Of a stretch of 64,000 nucleotides of DNA, positions 18,095 through 28,856 are shown one piece after another. How positions within the stretch are numbered: position 1 is the first letter of the stretch; every line of letters starts with the position of its first letter. Source of the stretch: Sphingobium sp. TCM1 (GTDB lineage Bacteria > Pseudomonadota > Alphaproteobacteria > Sphingomonadales > Sphingomonadaceae); NCBI RefSeq assembly GCF_001650725.1, contig NZ_LXVX01000013.1, forward strand, positions 87,569-151,568. The letters are read 5' to 3'. A model generated the notes under the pieces. It did no database searches. It was given only the letters and a program-made list of their open reading frames with translations, and was not told the DNA's origin. A program made the translations under genes and the position numbers.

Positions 18095-19267
18095 ATGACC
18101 AGCGCCGCCCTCGGCCACCCCGTCTATCGGGACATGCCGACCACCATCTTCGAACATATGTCCGCCCGCGCGCGGGAAACCGGCGCGATCAATCTGGGGC
18201 AGGGCTTTCCCGAAGGCCCCGGCCCCCGCGCCGTCCTGCAAGCCGCCGCCGACGCGCTGCTGACCCGATCCAGCCAATATCCGCCGATGGCCGGCCTGCC
18301 CGAACTGCGCGCGGCGGTCGCCGACCATTATGACCGCCACCAGCAGCTCGATCTTTACGAGCAGGAGGTGATCGTCACTTCCGGCGCGACCGAGGCGATC
18401 GCGGCCAGCCTGCTCGCACTGGTGAAACCCGGCGACGAAGTGCTGATGCTCGCCCCGCTCTACGACGCCTATCTGCCGCTCGTGGAGCGCGTGGGCGGCG
18501 TCGCGAAAGTGGTGACGCTGACCCCGCCCGACTGGCGCGTGACCCACGACGCGCTGGCAGCGGCCATCACCCCGCGCACCCGCATCCTCCTCATGAACAA
18601 TCCGGTGAATCCTACCGGCATCGTGCTGCGCGAGGCGGAACTGGCGCTGCTCGCCGACCTCTGCGTTGCGCATGACCTGATCGCCATCTGCGACGAAGTC
18701 TGGGAGCAAAGCGTCTATGACGATGTCGCCCACCGCCCGCTGATGGCCTTTCCGGGGATGCGCGACCGCACCGTCAAGATCGGGTCGGCGGGCAAGATCT
18801 TTTCCGTCACCGGCTGGAAGGTCGGCTGGATGTGCGCCGCCCCGCCGATCGCTACCCTGCTCGCCCGCGCCCACCAGTTCCTGACCTTCACCACCCCGCC
18901 CGGCCTGCAATGGGCCGTGGCGGAGGGGCTGGGCTACCCCGACGCCTGGTTCGCCGAGCAGCGCGCCGCCTACCAGGCCTCGCGCGACCGGCTGGCGGCC
19001 GGCCTTGTGGCGGCGGGCTATGTCGTCCAGCCCAGCGCCGCCACCTGGTTCCTGTCGATCGACCTGCCCGCATCGGGGATCGCGCTGGACGATGTGACCT
19101 TCTGCAACCGCATCATCGACGAAGCCGGTGTGGCAGCGATCCCGATCAGCGCCTTCTACCCCGACGCATCCGTCACCCATCTCGTCCGTCTCTGCTTTTC
19201 CAAGACGGACGCGATGCTGGATCAGGCGATCGCGCGGCTCGCCGCCTTCCGCGCGACGCTGGGCTGA
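18095..19267 (+). CDS. Class I/II PLP-dependent aminotransferase (YbdL/methionine aminotransferase-like)
   Basis: 390 residues from the ATG at 18095. Fold-type I signatures: NLGQGFPEGP, VTSGATEAIAASL, NNPVNPTG, CDEVWEQSVYD and SAGKIFSVTGWKVGW, where the Lys in SAGK forms the PLP aldimine. The pattern resembles the methionine/kynurenine aminotransferase group (YbdL). Exact substrate cannot be read. Its 3' end overlaps the convergent membrane protein gene by 46 nt. Confidence 0.85.
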   Translation: MTSAALGHPVYRDMPTTIFEHMSARARETGAINLGQGFPEGPGPRAVLQAAADALLTRSSQYPPMAGLPELRAAVADHYDRHQQLDLYEQEVIVTSGATEAIAASLLALVKPGDEVLMLAPLYDAYLPLVERVGGVAKVVTLTPPDWRVTHDALAAAITPRTRILLMNNPVNPTGIVLREAELALLADLCVAHDLIAICDEVWEQSVYDDVAHRPLMAFPGMRDRTVKIGSAGKIFSVTGWKVGWMCAAPPIATLLARAHQFLTFTTPPGLQWAVAEGLGYPDAWFAEQRAAYQASRDRLAAGLVAAGYVVQPSAATWFLSIDLPASGIALDDVTFCNRIIDEAGVAAIPISAFYPDASVTHLVRLCFSKTDAMLDQAIARLAAFRATLG

Positions 19268-19734
19268 CGCACGATCATGGCCCCCAGGATCAGCATGGCA
19301 ACCAGCAGCAGCGCCTGCGCGGCGAGGAAGGGCGGCTCCGTCCCGGTCGGCGCAAAAGCGTTGAGCGCCGGCACCTTCAGGAAGCTCTGCACCACCAGCA
19401 CGAACAGGTTGAGCCACAGCGCCACCGTCGCGCTCACCGCGTAAATCGTCCGCGCCCGGCCGCGCAGCTTCAGGCCAAAGAGCGCGACGAAGGCGACGAT
19501 CAGCACCAGCGTCGAAAGGATGCCCACCCCGATCGCCGGCGTGAACCCACGGAACGGAAAGAGGAAGCCCGTCAGGCTGGTTAGCAGGGTGGTGACGAGG
19601 AACAAGGCCTGCACCCGCGGCAGGAACCGCCCCTTCGCCTGCGCCAGCAAGGCGACAAGGCCAGCGACGATTCCGACCAGGCTGATCGCGACATGCAGCG
19701 CGATGAAGGCGGGAATGGAAAGACCGAGGATCAT
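19222..19734 (-). CDS. Hypothetical integral membrane protein
   Basis: 170 residues from the ATG at 19734 with AAGGAG 8 nt upstream. Four or five hydrophobic helices are seen (LHVAISLVGIVAGLVALLA, TTLLTSLTGFLFPF, GILSTLVLIVAFVALFGL, AVSATVALWLNLFVLVV, AQALLLVAMLILGAMI). Family not recognised. It follows the SDR gene by 69 nt on the same strand and probably ends a small operon. Its 3' end overlaps the convergent aminotransferase. Confidence 0.75.
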   Translation of the reverse strand: MILGLSIPAFIALHVAISLVGIVAGLVALLAQAKGRFLPRVQALFLVTTLLTSLTGFLFPFRGFTPAIGVGILSTLVLIVAFVALFGLKLRGRARTIYAVSATVALWLNLFVLVVQSFLKVPALNAFAPTGTEPPFLAAQALLLVAMLILGAMIVRQPSVARKAASRAIA

Positions 19735-19768
19735 GATGCTTCTCCTTGGGAAAACAGGCACTCTACCC

Positions 19769-19795
19769 GTCATCCCCGCGCAGGCGGGAAGTGAC
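19769..19795. repeat. Imperfect REP-like palindrome
   Basis: GTCATCCCCGC followed by GCGGG-AAGTGAC, a degenerate copy of the GTCATCCC/GGGATGAC palindrome, between the SDR stop and the membrane protein start. Confidence 0.5.
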
Positions 19796-19803
19796 GGAGA
19801 AGG

Positions 19804-20589
19804 TCAGGCCGTCTTGCGATAGCGCGCCGCTGCATCCTTCAGCGACAGATTGGGCCGCAACGCCGCCCGCGCGGCGAGATAGGCGTCGAGGTCGCCCCGG
19901 TCCGGCAGCGCCGGAATGGTGATCGCCTCGCCCATGTCCAGCCCGGCCAGCGCCGCATCGACCATCACCTCGACATCCATCACCATCTCGGCCGGAATTC
20001 CCGCGATCTGCTCCTCGGTCCAGATCGGCGTCCGGGTAATCCCCGGCAGCACTGCCTGCACCCGCACGCCCTTGCCGCCCAGTTCGACCTGCAACGCCTC
20101 GGTAAAGGCCAGCACATAGGCCTTGCTCGCCGGATAGACGGCAGTGAAGCCGTCGGGCATCAGCGCCGTGACCGACGTGATGTTGATGAGCGTCCCCGCC
20201 CCCGTCGCCGCAAACCGGGGCGCGACCGCGCGGGACAGCCGCGTCACGGCCAGGATGTTGAGGTCGATCAGGCCGGTCAGATAGGCCGGGTCGGTCTCGA
20301 CGAAGCTCTGCTCGCCAGCGATCCCGGCATTGTTGATGAGGCCCGTGATGGCGTCATCGTCGCGCAGCCGCGCCTCGATCCGGGCCAGGTCATCGGCCTT
20401 GGCCAGATCGGCGGCGATCACTTCGACGCCAACGCCGGCTTCGGCCCGCAATTGCGCCGCCAGCGCCTCCAGCTTCTCCGCCCGTCGGGCGACCAGGATC
20501 AGATTGGCGCCGCGCCTGGCAAAGCGATCGGCATAGACCGCGCCGATGCCGTCCGACGCGCCGGTGATGAGAATGGTTTCATTGGTCAT
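19804..20589 (-). CDS. SDR-family oxidoreductase
   Basis: 261 residues from the ATG at 20589, with GGAGA upstream. The Rossmann glycine motif is TGASDGIGAVYADRFARRGA, NAG is at LINNAGIAGE, and catalytic residues are Ser in NITSVTALM and YxxxK in YPASKAYVLAF. It is a classical NAD(P)-dependent dehydrogenase/reductase of unknown substrate, cytoplasmic. It lies 67 nt downstream of an alpha/beta hydrolase gene on the same strand, suggesting a joint pathway. Confidence 0.88.
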   Translation of the reverse strand: MTNETILITGASDGIGAVYADRFARRGANLILVARRAEKLEALAAQLRAEAGVGVEVIAADLAKADDLARIEARLRDDDAITGLINNAGIAGEQSFVETDPAYLTGLIDLNILAVTRLSRAVAPRFAATGAGTLINITSVTALMPDGFTAVYPASKAYVLAFTEALQVELGGKGVRVQAVLPGITRTPIWTEEQIAGIPAEMVMDVEVMVDAALAGLDMGEAITIPALPDRGDLDAYLAARAALRPNLSLKDAAARYRKTA

Positions 20590-20656
20590 GGGAAGTCTCC
20601 TTTGAAGAACCTCCGTCCGCTTCTCGACACGCTCGAAACGAACGAAGCCGGATTTG

Positions 20657-21487
20657 TCAGCCGTTGATGAAATCGAGCAGGTCGGCATTGAACCGATCCT
20701 GATGGGTGACCGTCAGTCCATGATCGGCCCCTTCATACACCATCAGCACCGCCTGCGTAACGATCTTGACTGTCGAGAGGGCAGAGGCGCCGATCGGGAC
20801 GATCTGGTCGTCGTCGCCATGCAGGACGAGCGTGGGCACATCGACCTTGGCGAGGTCGGCGTGGAAATCGCTCTCCGAAAACGCGCGGATCGAATCGAGC
20901 TGCCCCTTCAGGCCGCCCATCATCCCCTGCCGCCAGAATTCCTCGCGAACCCCCTCGGAGATCACCGCGCCGTCGCGATTATAGCCGTAGAAGGGGATGG
21001 TCAGATCCTTGAAGAACTGGCTGCGATTGTCGAACGTGCCCTTGCGGATGCCGTCGAACACGTCGATCGGCAGCCCGCCCGGATGGGCCTCGGTCTTCAG
21101 CATCAGCGGCGGCACCGCGCCGATCAGCGCCAGCTTGGCCACGCGGCTCGTGCCATGGCGGCCGACATAGCGGGTGACTTCGCCGCCCCCGGTCGAATGG
21201 CCGACCAGCACCACATCATGCAGGTCCAGAGCCGCGATCAGGTCGGCCAGATCGTCGGCATATTGGTCCATATTGTTATTGTCCCACGTCTGGTCCGACC
21301 GGCCATGGCTGCGGCGGTCATGGGCGATGGTGCGAAAGCCCTGATTGGCGAAAAACACCATCTGCGCATCCCAGGCGTCGGCGCTCAGCGGCCAGCCATG
21401 GGAAAAGACGATCGGCTGGCCATCGCGCGGCCCCCAGTCCTTGTAGAAGATGCGGGTGCCGTCCTTGGTGGTGACGAAATTGCTCAT
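20657..21487 (-). CDS. Alpha/beta hydrolase, chloroperoxidase/arylesterase type
   Basis: 276 residues. The nucleophile elbow is [17 protein letters not shown], the acid lies in [10 protein letters not shown] and the His in [11 protein letters not shown]. The start [34 protein letters not shown] is that of cofactor-free haloperoxidases, which are physiologically esterases. It heads a minus-strand cluster with an SDR and a membrane protein and is divergent from a GlxA-type regulator. Confidence 0.9.
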   Translation of the reverse strand: MSNFVTTKDGTRIFYKDWGPRDGQPIVFSHGWPLSADAWDAQMVFFANQGFRTIAHDRRSHGRSDQTWDNNNMDQYADDLADLIAALDLHDVVLVGHSTGGGEVTRYVGRHGTSRVAKLALIGAVPPLMLKTEAHPGGLPIDVFDGIRKGTFDNRSQFFKDLTIPFYGYNRDGAVISEGVREEFWRQGMMGGLKGQLDSIRAFSESDFHADLAKVDVPTLVLHGDDDQIVPIGASALSTVKIVTQAVLMVYEGADHGLTVTHQDRFNADLLDFING

Positions 21488-21615
21488 GATGAAAGTCCCT
21501 TCTGCATTGGAAGAGCGTCTCTCTCGCCCTGTGCTTGCAGTTTTAGGGGTAATGACGGAGGATCGGGATTGGCGGTCCCGACATTAAGCGGGCCGATTCC
21601 GACAAAGGCTGTCCC

Positions 21616-22599
21616 ATGGACGCGACGCAGAACCCAAAGGCCGAAATCGGCATCCTCCTCTACCGCGACTGCCAGCAGGCGATGGTCCATGGCATTACCG
21701 ACCTCATCGCCATCGCCGGGCAATTTTCGGGCCAGCATGGCGGCCCGCCGTTACGCGTCAGCCATTGGCGGATGCAGGCCGACGGCAGCTTCGCCCGCTG
21801 CCATGATACGCATGACGGGCGGCCCGGCGCACCGGACATCTGGCTCGTCCCCGGCCGCCTGTCCGGCGTGCCCGACGCGGAGGAAGCAGCCCCCTATGCC
21901 CGCTGGCTGCTGGACCGGCACGCCCAGGGCGCGACCCTCGCTTCCAATTGCGGTGGCGCCTTCCTGCTGGCGGCGACCGGCCTGCTTGATGGCCGGCCCG
22001 CCACGACCCACTGGTGGTTCGCCGAACCGTTCCGCGCCCGCTTCCCCGCCGTGAAGCTGGACTGCGACCGGATCGTCATCGACGATGGCGATCTCATCAC
22101 GGCTGGCGGGTTGATGGCGTGGACCGATCTGGGCCTGCGGCTGGTCGACCGGCTGCTCGGGCCGACCGTGATGCTCGATACGGCCAAGTTCCTGCTGGTC
22201 GATACGGCCGGGCGCGAGCAGAAGCATTTTGCCCGCTTCATGCCGCGCATGACCCATGGCGACGAGCCGATCCTGAAGGTCCAGCACTGGCTCGCCGCGC
22301 GGGAGGCCAAGTCCGTCACCACCGCCGAGATGGCGGCGCAGGCGGCGCTGGAGGAACGCACCTTCCAGCGCCGCTTCAAGGCGGCGACGGGCATGACCCC
22401 GATCGAATATGTCCAGCATCTGCGCATCGCCAGGGCGCGCGAGCATCTGGAATTCACCCGGCGCACCATCGACCAGATCGCCTGGAGCGTCGGCTACGAG
22501 GATTCCGCGGCCTTCCGCAAACTGTTCCACCGCCTCGTCGGCCTGTCCCCCGGCGACTATCGCACCCGCTTCGCCGCACCAAGCGCAGAGGCAGCCTGA
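21616..22599 (+). CDS. GlxA-family transcriptional regulator (DJ-1/PfpI + AraC)
   Basis: 327 residues. The N-terminal amidotransferase-like DJ-1/PfpI domain (about 1-190) includes SNCGGAFLLAATGLLDG with the usual Cys position. The C-terminal AraC domain has two helix-turn-helix segments, MAAQAALEERTFQRRFKAATG and IDQIAWSVGYEDSAAFRKLF. Divergent from the hydrolase-SDR cluster across a 128-nt gap, so it is likely its regulator. Its stop codon lies inside a large palindrome. Confidence 0.88.
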   Translation: MDATQNPKAEIGILLYRDCQQAMVHGITDLIAIAGQFSGQHGGPPLRVSHWRMQADGSFARCHDTHDGRPGAPDIWLVPGRLSGVPDAEEAAPYARWLLDRHAQGATLASNCGGAFLLAATGLLDGRPATTHWWFAEPFRARFPAVKLDCDRIVIDDGDLITAGGLMAWTDLGLRLVDRLLGPTVMLDTAKFLLVDTAGREQKHFARFMPRMTHGDEPILKVQHWLAAREAKSVTTAEMAAQAALEERTFQRRFKAATGMTPIEYVQHLRIARAREHLEFTRRTIDQIAWSVGYEDSAAFRKLFHRLVGLSPGDYRTRFAAPSAEAA

Positions 22600-22646
22600 G
22601 TATTTATATAGTTAGCTAACTATTGAAATACTCAGGCTGCCTCTGC
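22585..22646. terminator. 21-bp perfect inverted repeat with inner palindrome
   Basis: The arms at 22585-22605 and 22626-22646 are perfect reverse complements over 21 nt (GCAGAGGCAGCCTGAGTATTT). The 20-nt centre holds a second palindrome, AGTTAGCTAACT. The left arm contains the regulator's TGA stop, so its last four codons are mirrored downstream. It probably terminates transcription, although a classical T-run is lacking. Confidence 0.65.
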
Positions 22647-22732
22647 TCGTTTCAACTGTCCATGTCGCTGTCGGACTTGCGGCTCGGCGCCCATGTCGCT
22701 AGGTTCCCGTTTCGTTCCCAAAAGGACCAGAT

Positions 22733-24214
22733 ATGGACAGCCCGGCCGCTCTTCTCCTCCTCGTCGCCCTCCTGATCGGCCTTGCGGTCGGCTGGCTGTT
22801 GCGGACCCGGTCGGCTGCCCCGCTCATGGCCGAAAAGGCCGATCTTGCCGCGAAGCTCGACACCGCGACGGCCCAGCGTAATGGCGCCATCGCCGAACTG
22901 GCGGTGGAAAAGGAACGGGTCGCGCAGGCCGCGACCCATGTCGCCCGCCTCGAAGCAGCGCAGGTCGCCGCTGACCAGAGGTTGGAGGCGGTGCAATCCG
23001 CTGCTGCCCGGCGTCTCGACGCTGTCCAGGCCGAGCGGGAGGCCGCGCTGCGCGATCTCGCCGCGCTCCAGTCCGACACCCAGGCCCGCACCCAGGCGTT
23101 CGAGCAGCAGATCGCCGCGCTCAAGGACGCCAAGGAACAGCTTTCCGCCCAGTTCAGCGAGATTGGCGGCAAGCTGCTCGACCAGGCACAAACCCAGTTC
23201 CTGACCCGCGCCGACCAGCGCTTCGCCCAGGCGAGCGAAAAGAGCGAGGCGCAGCTCAAGACCCTTCTCTCGCCCGTGGAAACCACGCTCAAACGCTATG
23301 AGGAAGGCCTCGCCCGTGTCGAGAAGGACCGGGTCGGCAGCTATGCCGAACTGCGGGAGGCGATCGCGCAGGTCCATCAGGGTCAGGGCCAGGTTCGCGA
23401 GGAAACGGCCAAGCTCGTCAATGCGCTCCGCGCCGCGCCCAAGACCCGCGGCCGCTGGGGCGAGCAGCAGTTCAAGAACCTCATCGAAACCGCCGGCCTC
23501 TCCCCCTTCGTGGATTTCCAGGAGGAAGTCTCCGTCACCGTGGAGGACGGCCGGCTGCGCCCGGATTTCATCATCCGCCTGCCCGGCGACCAGCAACTGG
23601 TGGTCGACGTCAAATGCTCGCTGGAAGCCTATCTCAACGCCGTCGACCAGGTCGATTCCGCCTCTCGCGAGCGCTATCTGGCGGACCATGCCCGCGCCGT
23701 GCGAACCCATGCCGACGCGCTGGGGCGCAAGGCCTATTGGGAACAGTTCGCCAAGGCGCCCGACTTCGTCATCATGTATGTCCCCGGCGACAATTTCGTC
23801 ACCGCGGCGCTGGAGGCGGACATGGACCTGTGGGAACGCGCCGCGCGCAACCGCGTCATCATCTGCGGCCCCGCCACCTTCCTCCCCCTCGCCCGCACGC
23901 TGGCGGGCCACTGGCGCCAGGCGAAGATGCAGGAACAGGCGCAGCAGGTGGGCCAGCTCGGCAAGGAACTGTACGAGCGCCTGTCCGTCGCCGCGACCCA
24001 TCTCAAGCGCCTCGGCTCCGGGCTCAACAGCGCCGTCTCCAACTACAACAGCTTCATCGGCAGTTTCGAGAGCCGCGTCCTCGCGACCGGCCGCAAGTTC
24101 CGCGACCTCGACATCGAGACCGGCGGCAAGGACATAGAGGCCATGGAACCGCTCGACGTGCTGGCGCGCGACCCGCAGGTGGACGAGGCGCGGGCGCTGC
24201 CGGCGGCGGAATGA
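22733..24214 (+). CDS. rmuC: DNA recombination protein RmuC
   Basis: 493 residues. An N-terminal membrane anchor (LLLLVALLIGLAVGWLL) is followed by a long coiled coil (about 30-180) rich in Ala, Glu and Gln. The RmuC nuclease-like domain follows with GRWGEQQFKNLIETAGL, DFIIRLPGDQQLVVDVKCSLEAY and YVPGDNFVTAAL. RmuC limits inversion at short inverted repeats. It is convergent with lepA. Confidence 0.92.
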   Translation: MDSPAALLLLVALLIGLAVGWLLRTRSAAPLMAEKADLAAKLDTATAQRNGAIAELAVEKERVAQAATHVARLEAAQVAADQRLEAVQSAAARRLDAVQAEREAALRDLAALQSDTQARTQAFEQQIAALKDAKEQLSAQFSEIGGKLLDQAQTQFLTRADQRFAQASEKSEAQLKTLLSPVETTLKRYEEGLARVEKDRVGSYAELREAIAQVHQGQGQVREETAKLVNALRAAPKTRGRWGEQQFKNLIETAGLSPFVDFQEEVSVTVEDGRLRPDFIIRLPGDQQLVVDVKCSLEAYLNAVDQVDSASRERYLADHARAVRTHADALGRKAYWEQFAKAPDFVIMYVPGDNFVTAALEADMDLWERAARNRVIICGPATFLPLARTLAGHWRQAKMQEQAQQVGQLGKELYERLSVAATHLKRLGSGLNSAVSNYNSFIGSFESRVLATGRKFRDLDIETGGKDIEAMEPLDVLARDPQVDEARALPAAE

Positions 24215-24225
24215 CGCCGCTCAGG

Positions 24226-24273
24226 CGCCCGTCTGATGCCGCCCTTGCAGCGGGCGGCCGATAGAGACGGGCG
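24226..24273. terminator. Nested hairpin between convergent rmuC and lepA
   Basis: CGCCCGTCT (24226-24234) pairs with AGACGGGCG (24265-24273), enclosing GCCGCCC (24238-24244) paired with GGGCGGC (24252-24258). It fills the 59-nt gap between two convergent genes and could act on both strands. Confidence 0.55.
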
Positions 24274-26079
<1,806 letters not shown>

Positions 26080-26244
26080 CGGCGCCCGATAGCAGCGATT
26101 ACACGCCCTGTCAGCACGGCAGAAGCAGGTTCGCGCCGCAGTATGCAAGTCCTGTCCGCTGTGCTAGGATGTCGCTACCTTTTGCGGGGTCGCACCATAA
26201 TCAGAAACGGCTGTACATATCCGCATCAAGGGGAAATTTTGGCA

Positions 26245-27057
26245 ATGCTGAAGACCGTTTCCGCGCTACTCACGACGGCAGCGCTGGTCGCGACGCCGAT
26301 CGCGGCGAATGCGCAGACAAATATGAGTTCATCCGGCCAGACCTACAAGGACGGCACCACCAAAGGCGCCTCCTCCGGTCGCCGCGCGCAGGAACGCGCA
26401 ACGCGCGAAATCCCCCGCTGTACCCGGATGCTCGGCACCGTCGCGATCGTGGAGCCGGACAATCAGTGGTGGCGCGAACTGAACCTGGGCAGCCCGGAGG
26501 CGATCCTAAAGGTCTTCATCCAGCAGTCGGGCTGCTTCCGCATGGTCAATCGCGGACGGGCGATGGCGAGCCGCGCGATGGAACGCGCAATGGCCGATTC
26601 GGGTGAACTCCAGGCGGGGTCGAACCTGGGCAAGGGCCAGGTGAAAGCGGCTGATTATTATCTGGAGCCGGACATCGTCTCCTCGAACCGCAATTCGGGC
26701 GGCGGCGGCATCGGCGGCGCGCTCGGCGGCCTGATGGGCGGTTTCGGCGGCGCGATCCTGGGCGGCCTCAACATCAAGAAGAAAGAGGCCAACGTCACTC
26801 TCTCGATCGTAAACGCACGCACGACCGAGGAAGAGGCGCTGACCGAAGGCTATGCGCGCAAGACCGACATCGGCTTCGGCGGCGGCGCGGGCGGTGGCTG
26901 GTGGGGCGGTTTCGCCGCGGCCGGCGGCAGCGGCTACCAGAATACGGAGATCGGCCAGGTGATCGTGCTCGCCTATCTCGACGCCTATACCAAGCTGGTG
27001 ACGCAACTCGGTGGGCTGCCCGCCAGTGCGGCCGCGGCGGCGCCCGTCGCGCAATAA
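26245..27057 (+). CDS. CsgG/HfaB-like exported protein
   Basis: 270 residues from the ATG at 26245. A signal peptide (MLKTVSALLTTAALVATPIAANAQ) has no lipobox Cys, unlike the CsgG lipoprotein. The body carries a CsgG-like region: CTRMLGTVAIVEPDNQWW, SPEAILKVFIQQSGCFRMVNRGRAMA, ADYYLEPDIVSSN, then Gly-rich GGGGIGGALGGLMGGFGGAILGG, and a C-terminal QNTEIGQVIVLAYLDAYTKLV. Two further Gly-rich stretches include GGGAGGGWWGG. Divergent from lepA. No curli subunit or other secretion genes are adjacent, so its role is unclear. Confidence 0.7.
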   Translation: MLKTVSALLTTAALVATPIAANAQTNMSSSGQTYKDGTTKGASSGRRAQERATREIPRCTRMLGTVAIVEPDNQWWRELNLGSPEAILKVFIQQSGCFRMVNRGRAMASRAMERAMADSGELQAGSNLGKGQVKAADYYLEPDIVSSNRNSGGGGIGGALGGLMGGFGGAILGGLNIKKKEANVTLSIVNARTTEEEALTEGYARKTDIGFGGGAGGGWWGGFAAAGGSGYQNTEIGQVIVLAYLDAYTKLVTQLGGLPASAAAAAPVAQ

Positions 27058-27108
27058 GACGACGATCGCAGAGTCATGAAGGCGCGGCTGGAAACGGCCG
27101 CGCCTCTT

Positions 27109-28152
27109 TCATGTCTGGCTGGGTGCGGCATCCGGCAAGGAAGCCCGCGCCGCGCTGCGCCGCTTCCACCAGGCCAGGATGGCCTCTCCGGCGGGACGTT
27201 CGACCAGGCGGTTGATCGCGGTCCCCAGCAGCAATGCGACGGCAAACGCCGCCGCAAAGCCGATCCAGGGACTGTAACCGGCCTTGGCGCATTCCAGCAT
27301 GACGACGAAGCCGACATGCTGGTGGATTAGGTAGAAGGAATAGCTGATCCCGCCCAGCCAGACGAGCGGTCGCAGGCTGAGGAAGCGGAGATAGCCATGG
27401 ACGAGCGCCACGAAGGCGAGCAGCAGGATGCAGCCGACAATGGCGACATCCCAGCTCTCCATCGTCGCGATCGACAGCAATGCCAGCGCCGCATAGGGCG
27501 CCTGCTGCCGCAGCCTGCGCTGGCCGCGCCAGACCCGATAGGCCAGCATCCCGATGATGAAGAAGGGGGCATAGCGCAGCACCAGCAGCATGATGATGCG
27601 CTCGGGCATGTCGGGCCAAATCCAGAACAGCCAGCGCAGCATCAGCCAACCCGCCAGCAGCGGCTCCAGCCGCCGCATCCCGGTGAATTTCCAGATCGCG
27701 ATCATGCAGAAATAGAAGGCGATTTCGACCGTCAGGGTCCAATAGGCGCCATCCACCTCCGGAAGGAAGGCGAAGCCCTGCAACATGGTGACATTGGCGA
27801 GGATCGCCACCGGCCCGATCAGCAGCTGAGTCGCCTGCGCCAGATATTCGATCGACAGCGTCAGCAGCATCGCCACGAGATAGGCGGGATAGAGTCGGGC
27901 AAAACGATTGACGACGAAATCAGCGACGGACCGGATTCGGTCCAGCGTGAAGAAGATGGCAAAGCCGGATATGGTGAAGAAGAGCAACACCCGGTAATTG
28001 CCGCCGGGAAAGCTGAACGGCACATGCGCGGCCTGCGGAAACAGCTCGTGGAAGCGGGTCGAATAGTGGAAGATCAGCACGCACAATGCGCCGATCCCCC
28101 GGAGCGCGTCCAATTCCGTCAAGCGGTTGCGGGAAGGCGGCGTTCCGACCAT
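27109..28152 (-). CDS. Acyltransferase 3 family membrane protein
   Basis: 347 residues with about ten membrane helices. The start LTELDALRGIGALCVLIFHYSTR has the conserved Arg and His of acyltransferase-3 proteins such as OafA and NodX, which acylate surface polysaccharides or lipids. The C-terminal part includes WLGGISYSFYLIHQHVGF. The substrate is unknown. It ends 51 nt from the convergent CsgG-like gene. Confidence 0.85.
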   Translation of the reverse strand: MVGTPPSRNRLTELDALRGIGALCVLIFHYSTRFHELFPQAAHVPFSFPGGNYRVLLFFTISGFAIFFTLDRIRSVADFVVNRFARLYPAYLVAMLLTLSIEYLAQATQLLIGPVAILANVTMLQGFAFLPEVDGAYWTLTVEIAFYFCMIAIWKFTGMRRLEPLLAGWLMLRWLFWIWPDMPERIIMLLVLRYAPFFIIGMLAYRVWRGQRRLRQQAPYAALALLSIATMESWDVAIVGCILLLAFVALVHGYLRFLSLRPLVWLGGISYSFYLIHQHVGFVVMLECAKAGYSPWIGFAAAFAVALLLGTAINRLVERPAGEAILAWWKRRSAARASLPDAAPSQT

Positions 28153-28284
28153 GCGCTCTCATAGCAACAGGACAGCAACGAATCCGTTACTATCGTGGTT
28201 AACAGCAACGTTCGATTCCGCGATTTTTTGCTGCTTCCTTTCCAAATTGAGACATTATGCCGCTGCGGACAGATCTTCGGCCGC

Positions 28285-28821
28285 TCAGCGAGGCGACTCG
28301 GCAGCCCGTTTCAGTCCCGCCAATTGTTCCGCCAGCACCTGATCCACCAAAGGCGCCATCTTCGCGGCGCCTCCCCGCAGATAGCCTCCGACGACATAGG
28401 TCATCGTGATCTTGACCCCCTGTCCAACCGGCTGGATGGCGAAGTCCAGTGCGCCGGTAACACCCTCGGTCTGGAGCGGCCCCAATCCCCCGACAAGCCG
28501 CAATTGCTTGCCAGGAACGGCATAGACGACGCGCGCATGTTCGATCGATCCCGCCGTCCCACTTTTCGCCGGGATGGTTTCGCAGAAACAGCCACCCGCC
28601 TGTGGCACCAAGGTCATGTTGGCGGAATCGCCGCTATAAGTGTGCGCGTCATTCCACCACCGACCGGGCAACGCCAGCAAGGCGTAGACAGCCTCTGGCC
28701 CGGCCGCGATCTCGACGCTGGCTTCGGTCGCAAAACCATTCTCGCCCGCGCCCGTAACAGCAGAATGGGCCGGTGCGGCCATCGCCACGCCAGCCCATGC
28801 CAGTAACCTCGAAATGCCCAT
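28285..28821 (-). CDS. Exported SRPBCC-family protein
   Basis: 178 residues. A signal-peptide-like start (LLAWAGVAMAAPAHSA) is followed by a START/polyketide-cyclase-like fold: ASVEIAAGPEAVYALLALPGRWW, GGCFCETIP and VKITMTYVVGGYL. SRPBCC proteins bind lipids or other hydrophobic ligands; an exported form is less common. It lies 35 nt downstream of adk on the same strand and may be read from the ribosomal superoperon. Confidence 0.72.
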   Translation of the reverse strand: MGISRLLAWAGVAMAAPAHSAVTGAGENGFATEASVEIAAGPEAVYALLALPGRWWNDAHTYSGDSANMTLVPQAGGCFCETIPAKSGTAGSIEHARVVYAVPGKQLRLVGGLGPLQTEGVTGALDFAIQPVGQGVKITMTYVVGGYLRGGAAKMAPLVDQVLAEQLAGLKRAAESPR

Positions 28822-28856
28822 GGCTGCCTTCCCTCGTTCCCGGAGGGCAGTCTAGC

